Positions 5,361 through 8,896 of a DNA stretch of 8,896 bases are shown here, piece by piece. The DNA is from Sphingobacteriia bacterium. GTDB taxonomy: Bacteria > Bacteroidota > Bacteroidia > Chitinophagales > Chitinophagaceae. The position numbers were made by a program, and so were the translations under genes. A model generated the notes under the pieces. That model was not told where the DNA came from. It saw only the letters and a program-made list of their open reading frames with translations, and did no database searches. Position 1 is the first letter of the stretch, and the number at the start of each line of letters is the position of its first letter. The stretch covers positions 1-8,896 of the forward strand of contig REAV01000011.1 in the NCBI GenBank assembly GCA_004294465.1, written 5' to 3'.

Positions 5361-6740
5361 ATGGGCTGTGGATCTTGTGGAACCGGAACTCCTAACGGTT
5401 GTAAAAGCAATGGAGGTTGTAGCACAGGCGGTTGCAACAGATTAAATGTACATGATTGGTTAATGAACTTGCCTTTTAGCGATCCTGAAAGCAATTGTAA
5501 AATTGTGGAAGTAAGTTTCAAACAAGGCAGTAGAAAAGAATTCTACCGTAATACTACATTGCATTATTTTGAAAAAGGTGACTATGTTACTCTCGAAGGA
5601 GTAAGTGGTTATGATGTGGGTGAAGTAAGCCTTACTGGGGAATTGGTTCGTATTCAAATGAAGAAAAAAGGGGTAGATGAATTTAGCCCTGAAATCAAGA
5701 AAATTCTGCGCAGAAGCAATGATCGAGAAATTGAAAGTTTTCAGATTAGCAAGAGTCGCGAAAAAGAAATTCTTGCCCGCAGCCGTGCTATTTCTCGCAC
5801 GATGAATTTGCAAATGAAATTGAGTGAGGTAGAAATTCAGGCGGATGGAAAAAAAGCTACTTTCTTTTATACTGCTGATGACCGTGTAGATTTTAGAGAA
5901 CTCATTAAAATATTTGCCACAGACTTTAAATTTAAAGTAGAAATGAGGCAGATTGGCATTCGCCAAGAAGCTGCTAAAGTTGGTGGTATCGGAAGTTGTG
6001 GTAGAGAACTGTGTTGTAGTACCTGGTTGAATGAATTTAAGAGTGTAAATACTACAGCAGCACGTTATCAAAATTTATCGATCAATCAAACCAAACTAAG
6101 TGGGCAATGTGGTCGCTTAAAATGTTGCTTGAATTATGAGTTGGATACTTATCTAGATGCATTGCAACAATTTCCGGATTATGCCGATACCTTGGATACT
6201 GCAATGGGCACTGCACATTTAATTAAGAAAGATATTTTTAAAAACCTGATGTGGTATGTATTGCCAAATAACAATAAGCATTACCCATTGACCATTCAGC
6301 GTGTTAAAGAAATTAAAAAAATCAATCAGCAGGGTCAGAAAGTAGACGAATTACAAGCTATAGAAATTGTCAATAGCAAACAAAAAGAAGCAGAACCAGC
6401 GTTCGTAGAATTGGTTGGTCAAATCAGTTTACAATCATTAGAAAAAAATGATCGTAAAAGAAGAGATCAACAAAGAAATGATCGCAGACCCGACAATAGA
6501 ACTGGCGATTCTCGTGGACCTCAACAACAAGGACCTCGTGGACCGCAGCAAAACAGACCACCACAAAATCAACGCGGACCTCAGCAACAAGGGCCTCAAC
6601 AACAATCACCGAATCGACCTCAACAAGGACCTCGTGGGCCTCACCAAAACAGACCTCCACAAAATCCACGCGGGCCTGAACAAAACAGACCTCCCAGAGA
6701 TTCCGCTGAAGGTGCTCCAATAGAACCCAAAAATGACTAA
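5361..6740 (+). CDS. ricT: PSP1 / RicT (YaaT) family regulatory protein
   Basis: In Bacillus RicT is part of the iron-sulfur RicAFT complex that affects RNase Y-dependent mRNA processing, sporulation and competence; the role in Bacteroidota is not established. The 459-residue protein has a Cys/Gly-rich start (Cys3, 6, 14, 20, 25), a PSP1 core (roughly 45-260) and the diagnostic cysteine motifs GSCGRELCCSTWL (211-223) and SGQCGRLKCCLNYE (247-260). It then has a charged linker and, from about 365, a disordered tail rich in Gly, Pro, Gln, Asn and Arg with GPRGPQQNRPPQ-type repeats. Bacillus RicT is about 275 residues, so the N-terminal Cys cluster and the tail are extra. It sits 17 bases after holB and ends just before a strong terminator. 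The long antisense frames within it are shadows. Confidence 0.92.
   Translation: MGCGSCGTGTPNGCKSNGGCSTGGCNRLNVHDWLMNLPFSDPESNCKIVEVSFKQGSRKEFYRNTTLHYFEKGDYVTLEGVSGYDVGEVSLTGELVRIQMKKKGVDEFSPEIKKILRRSNDREIESFQISKSREKEILARSRAISRTMNLQMKLSEVEIQADGKKATFFYTADDRVDFRELIKIFATDFKFKVEMRQIGIRQEAAKVGGIGSCGRELCCSTWLNEFKSVNTTAARYQNLSINQTKLSGQCGRLKCCLNYELDTYLDALQQFPDYADTLDTAMGTAHLIKKDIFKNLMWYVLPNNNKHYPLTIQRVKEIKKINQQGQKVDELQAIEIVNSKQKEAEPAFVELVGQISLQSLEKNDRKRRDQQRNDRRPDNRTGDSRGPQQQGPRGPQQNRPPQNQRGPQQQGPQQQSPNRPQQGPRGPHQNRPPQNPRGPEQNRPPRDSAEGAPIEPKND
6531..6686 (+). repeat. Imperfect 96-base tandem repeat in the ricT tail
   Basis: A segment starting GGACCTCGTGG at 6531 recurs at 6627, an offset of 96 bases (32 codons), with about 60 bases well matched. 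Translated, the copies are GPRGPQQNRPPQNQRGPQQQ (391-410) and GPRGPHQNRPPQNPRGPEQN (423-442). Shorter GPQQQ units lie before and between them. The repeat preserves frame, and differences are mostly third-position or Q/H and Q/P changes, which suggests an older duplication kept as coding sequence. Confidence 0.75.
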
Positions 6741-6744
6741 CATA

Positions 6745-6774
6745 AAAAACGCCCCGACAAATCGGGGCGTTTTT
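6745..6774. terminator. Strong bidirectional intrinsic terminator between ricT and pepF
   Basis: AAAAACGCCCCGA at 6745-6757 pairs perfectly with TCGGGGCGTTTTT at 6762-6774 (13 bp, 4-base loop CAAA). There is a T-run on the plus side and an equivalent T-run (from the As at 6744-6749) on the minus side. It lies 4 bases after the ricT stop and 18 bases from the convergent pepF stop, so it can serve both transcripts. Confidence 0.95.
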
Positions 6775-6792
6775 GTTTTAATTCATTGAAGA

Positions 6793-8412
6793 TTACAATT
6801 GCTCCATTTCTGTTTTTACAAAATCCATTAATTGTTTAATGTAAGCAGGTGAGAGATCAAATGATAATCCTGCAGCTGCATATAATTCAGGTAAGGTCTT
6901 GGTTCCGCCTAAACTCAATGCATTCATATAATGCTGAAGGGCTTTTTCCGGATTTTGTTTGTACTGCATCCATAGGCCAATTGCACCTAACTGTGCAATG
7001 CCGTATTCTATATAATAAAATGGCACTTCAAATAAATGCAATTGACGCTGCCATCCAATTTCTCTGTATTGGTCTAAACCTTCATAATCAATCGCTGATG
7101 TAGAAAACTCATTTAATATGCTCATCCAAGATGCAGTGCGTTCTTCAATACTATGGTGTGGATGTTCATATACCCAATGCTGAAATTTATCGATGATGGC
7201 AATCCATGGAAAAATAGTGATGGTTCTTTCTAGTTGATGCAATTTGGCTCTTTTCAAATCTGCCTCGTTATCAAAAAATGCTCCCCAATGGTCCATGCTA
7301 AATAATTCCATAGCCATACTCGCCACTTCAGCAATCTCCATAGGATATTCCTTGAAAGCGCTTAATGGTAAGGGATGCGCTAAAAAAGAATGCACTGCAT
7401 GGCCGCCTTCGTGCACCATCGTTGTAACATCACTCATTTGACCAGCCGCATTCATAAAAATAAATGGTGCTCCACTTTCGGCCAAGGGACAATTGTATCC
7501 ACCTGGTGCTTTCCCTTTTCTGCTTTCTAAATCGAAATGTTGTAGTTCGTTCATCTTACGCAAACAATCAGCAAAAAATGGATGTAGATCTTCAAAACAT
7601 TTTACTGATTTTTCATACAAATCCTTTCCATCAGTAAATGGTTTCAAAGGGATTGTTCCTGCAGGTTCAGCTTCTGTATCCCAAGGTTTTAAAATATCAA
7701 GACCAAGTTGTACTCTTTTATGATCATAAATATTATTTACTAAAGGAACTACGTGTTGCTTCACTGCTTCATGAAACTGAAAACAATCTTCCTTTGTATA
7801 GTCAAATCTTCCTAGCTCTTTAAATTTATAATCGCGATAATTCTCAAACCCAGTATTGACAGCTATTTGATGACGTTTGCCAATTAAATTACTGTATAAT
7901 TCGTGCATGGCAGTTGCATCTTGCTTTCTACGTTCCTGAATTTTAGTATACACTTCTTTGCGTAATTCGCGGTCGGAGCTTTCTAAAAATTTTGCTGCCT
8001 GCTGCAAAGTATATTCTGTTCCATTTACTTGAATAGTCATTTTTCCTGCAATCGCACCATATTGTTGCTGCAACACACTTAGCTCAGCTTGAATAGGAAT
8101 ATTTTGCTCTCTAAATAAATCAATGCTTTTTTGTACACTTCTCAAATAAGTATGATACAATGATTGATCTAATTCTTTTGTAAAAGAACAATTCACCAAT
8201 TTTTTGTTGAGCAAATCGGCATATGGTTGAAGCTTAGGCTGTATTTCCATACAGAAATAAGTAAACGCTTCTTCCAACTTTTTATCGGTGGTATCACAGG
8301 TCATTTTTATTTGTCTCCAGCAGGCATCTTCACTAACTACTGCTTCTAACTCACTCATATCTTTTAACCATTGTTCTAAATCGGAGACACTGTTAATGGG
8401 CCGATCAACCAA
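6793..8412 (-). CDS. pepF: M3B family oligoendopeptidase (PepF-like), N-terminally truncated
   Basis: A zinc metallopeptidase cleaving short peptides in the cytoplasm. From the TTG at 8412 it has 539 residues, with the motif HEGGH at 334-338 (catalytic Glu335) and the third zinc ligand Glu363 in MEIAEVASMAMELF, 25 residues on as in the family. The C-terminal half looks complete, including FEVPFYYIEYGIAQLGA. The 5' end is abnormal: relatives, as I recall them, carry about 25-40 further residues before the equivalent of PYFxxLxxRPINS. Here PYFQLL is encoded just before the TTG, and an in-frame TAG (8428-8430) precedes it. No ATG is available until 8358 (residue 19). The start overlaps the stop of the cvpA remnant, so translation may depend on coupling. 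Otherwise there are no frameshifts or stops. Whether it is functional is uncertain. Confidence 0.9.
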   Translation of the reverse strand: MVDRPINSVSDLEQWLKDMSELEAVVSEDACWRQIKMTCDTTDKKLEEAFTYFCMEIQPKLQPYADLLNKKLVNCSFTKELDQSLYHTYLRSVQKSIDLFREQNIPIQAELSVLQQQYGAIAGKMTIQVNGTEYTLQQAAKFLESSDRELRKEVYTKIQERRKQDATAMHELYSNLIGKRHQIAVNTGFENYRDYKFKELGRFDYTKEDCFQFHEAVKQHVVPLVNNIYDHKRVQLGLDILKPWDTEAEPAGTIPLKPFTDGKDLYEKSVKCFEDLHPFFADCLRKMNELQHFDLESRKGKAPGGYNCPLAESGAPFIFMNAAGQMSDVTTMVHEGGHAVHSFLAHPLPLSAFKEYPMEIAEVASMAMELFSMDHWGAFFDNEADLKRAKLHQLERTITIFPWIAIIDKFQHWVYEHPHHSIEERTASWMSILNEFSTSAIDYEGLDQYREIGWQRQLHLFEVPFYYIEYGIAQLGAIGLWMQYKQNPEKALQHYMNALSLGGTKTLPELYAAAGLSFDLSPAYIKQLMDFVKTEMEQL

Positions 8413-8503
8413 TAATTGAAAATAGGGCTATAATAAGCCCTTTTTGAAAGCCTTTAATACAGGCCATAATTAATGCTGCCGCAAATAAAATATCAATAAA
8501 CAT
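8405..8503 (-). pseudogene. cvpA: N-terminal remnant of a CvpA family membrane protein
   Basis: CvpA (colicin V production) proteins are inner-membrane proteins of about 160-180 residues. Here an ATG at 8503, overlapping the yqeY stop (TAATG), opens a 32-codon frame starting MFIDILFAAALIMACIK and continuing GFQKGLIIALFSIIG, then TGA (8405-8407). The pattern of an N-terminal ID, a hydrophobic helix, then GFxxGxI and a second hydrophobic start with a final Gly is the usual CvpA N-terminus. The rest of the protein is absent: the sequence passes directly into pepF in another frame. The coupling to yqeY suggests it was once a normal operon gene. A very small membrane peptide may still be made. The main alternatives are a deletion in this strain or an assembly join. 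Confidence 0.7.
8424..8441. repeat. Inverted repeat with T-run next to the cvpA/pepF junction
   Basis: AGGGCT at 8424-8429 and AGCCCT at 8436-8441 form a 6-bp perfect stem with loop ATAATA, followed on the plus strand by Ts to 8445. It resembles a small terminator, but no plus-strand gene ends here and it lies within the cvpA codons for G-L-I-I-A-L. It may be incidental, or it may have helped the deletion by hairpin formation (speculative). Confidence 0.4.
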
Positions 8504-8896
8504 TAGCCCAATAGTTGTTTTACAATATTGCTGATTGTTTTACCATCAGCTTTGCCAGCTAATTGTTTACTAGCAGCACCCATTACTTTGCCCATATCTG
8601 CTGCACTTGTAGCCCCTACTTCTGTAATTATTTTTGATACGGCTTCTTTAATTTCATCTTCGGTAAGTTGCTTTGGTAAAAAACGCTCTATTACTTCCAT
8701 TTCTTCTTTTTCTTTAGCCGCTAAATCTGCTCTGCCTTGTTTTTCAAAAATTTCTAACGAATCTTTACGTTGCTTCATCATTTTTTGTAAAAATTTTTGC
8801 TCAGTAGCTTCATCAATTTCACCGCCAGCACCAGGTTCTGTTTTAGCTTTAATAATTTCGGCTTTAATAGCTCTTAAACTACGTAGCACACCTTCG
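8503..8896 (-). CDS. yqeY: GatB/YqeY domain protein (partial, 5' end off the right edge)
   Basis: About 131 codons are visible, ending at TAA (8503-8505). YqeY-like proteins are about 150 residues, helical, and resemble the C-terminal tRNA-binding part of GatB; their role is not well defined. Recognisable segments are LRSLRAIKAEIIKAKTE, a Lys/Glu-rich helix with QKMMKQRKDSLEIF, IERFLPKQLTEDEI, and the C-terminal DMGKVMGAASKQLAGKADGK. The first possible start in the window is a GTG at 8889, but the frame is open upstream (Glu-Gly before it) and the family sequence continues, so that GTG is internal and some 20 residues are outside the window. The stop overlaps the ATG of the cvpA remnant by one base, as in tightly coupled operons. 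The C-terminus is intact. Confidence 0.93.
   Translation of the reverse strand, partial: EGVLRSLRAIKAEIIKAKTEPGAGGEIDEATEQKFLQKMMKQRKDSLEIFEKQGRADLAAKEKEEMEVIERFLPKQLTEDEIKEAVSKIITEVGATSAADMGKVMGAASKQLAGKADGKTISNIVKQLLG

Noticed and set aside
5460..6071. 203-codon antisense frame in ricT
   Set aside because: It lies fully within a well-supported gene, has Phe/Thr/Ser-biased shadow composition and no start context.
6424..6723. Antisense 98-codon and plus 91-codon frames over the repeat tail of ricT
   Set aside because: Open frames in several phases are expected in biased repeat DNA. The products are low-complexity and lack any motif.
6849..7823. Several 60-85 codon plus-strand frames within pepF
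   Set aside because: All are antisense shadows of a conserved peptidase gene with no motifs of their own.
8424..8445. Plus-strand intrinsic terminator near the cvpA remnant
   Set aside because: No plus-strand gene ends nearby, the stem is only 6 bp, and the bases are explained as cvpA codons. It was kept only as an inverted repeat.
8842..8889. GTG at 8889 as the true start of the YqeY-like protein
   Set aside because: The frame is open to the window edge and family sequence continues upstream of it, so the gene is simply cut off.

Overview
The window is AT-rich bacterial chromosome, most likely from a Bacteroidota member (inference: Chitinophagaceae-like). The reasons are the family-typical versions of RadA, DNA polymerase III delta', a PSP1/RicT protein and an M3B oligoendopeptidase, the near absence of Shine-Dalgarno sequences, and a perfect TAnnTTTG -7 promoter element in front of the antitoxin gene. 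Most content is housekeeping. The one clearly accessory insertion is a small type II toxin-antitoxin pair.

Layout. The left edge (1-63, minus) holds the first 21 codons of an exported protein, a signal peptide, reading off the window. A roughly 590-base divergent intergenic stretch follows. It has no convincing gene, but it carries an inverted-repeat cluster in the minus-strand leader and a set of mutually exclusive hairpins in front of radA, the last terminator-like. The plus-strand block then runs radA (655-2028), comF-type phosphoribosyltransferase (2099-2800), DUF6364-type antitoxin (2839-3084), PIN toxin (3084-3503, TAATG overlap) and an exported glutathione peroxidase (3535-4068), closed by a terminator at 4095-4122. 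A second plus-strand unit, holB (4144-5343) and ricT/PSP1 (5361-6740), ends at a strong bidirectional terminator (6745-6774). Its partner is the convergent minus-strand block: yqeY-like (8503-8896, 5' end cut by the window), a 32-codon cvpA remnant (8405-8503), and an M3B oligoendopeptidase (6793-8412).

The most striking feature is at 8405-8430. The CvpA reading frame starts normally by TAATG coupling to yqeY, runs 32 codons of recognisable CvpA N-terminus, and then ends in a stop inside the 5' end of the peptidase gene. The peptidase in turn lacks its usual N-terminal segment and has no ATG at its apparent start. Family-like sequence of the peptidase (PYFQLLVDRPINS) begins directly after an in-frame TAG, on the same bases that encode the end of the CvpA remnant. 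This looks like a deletion scar joining two genes, or a chimeric assembly. Reads across the junction would decide.

Functional links: RadA and ComF both act in DNA uptake and recombination. HolB and RicT are adjacent here as in Bacillus subtilis. Other oddities are a HolB without the cysteines of the delta' zinc module, a PIN toxin with Asn-rich sequence where the family glutamate usually sits, and a Gly/Pro/Gln/Arg repeat tail on RicT. No CRISPR array, insertion sequence, tRNA, rRNA or recognisable novel multi-gene system was seen.
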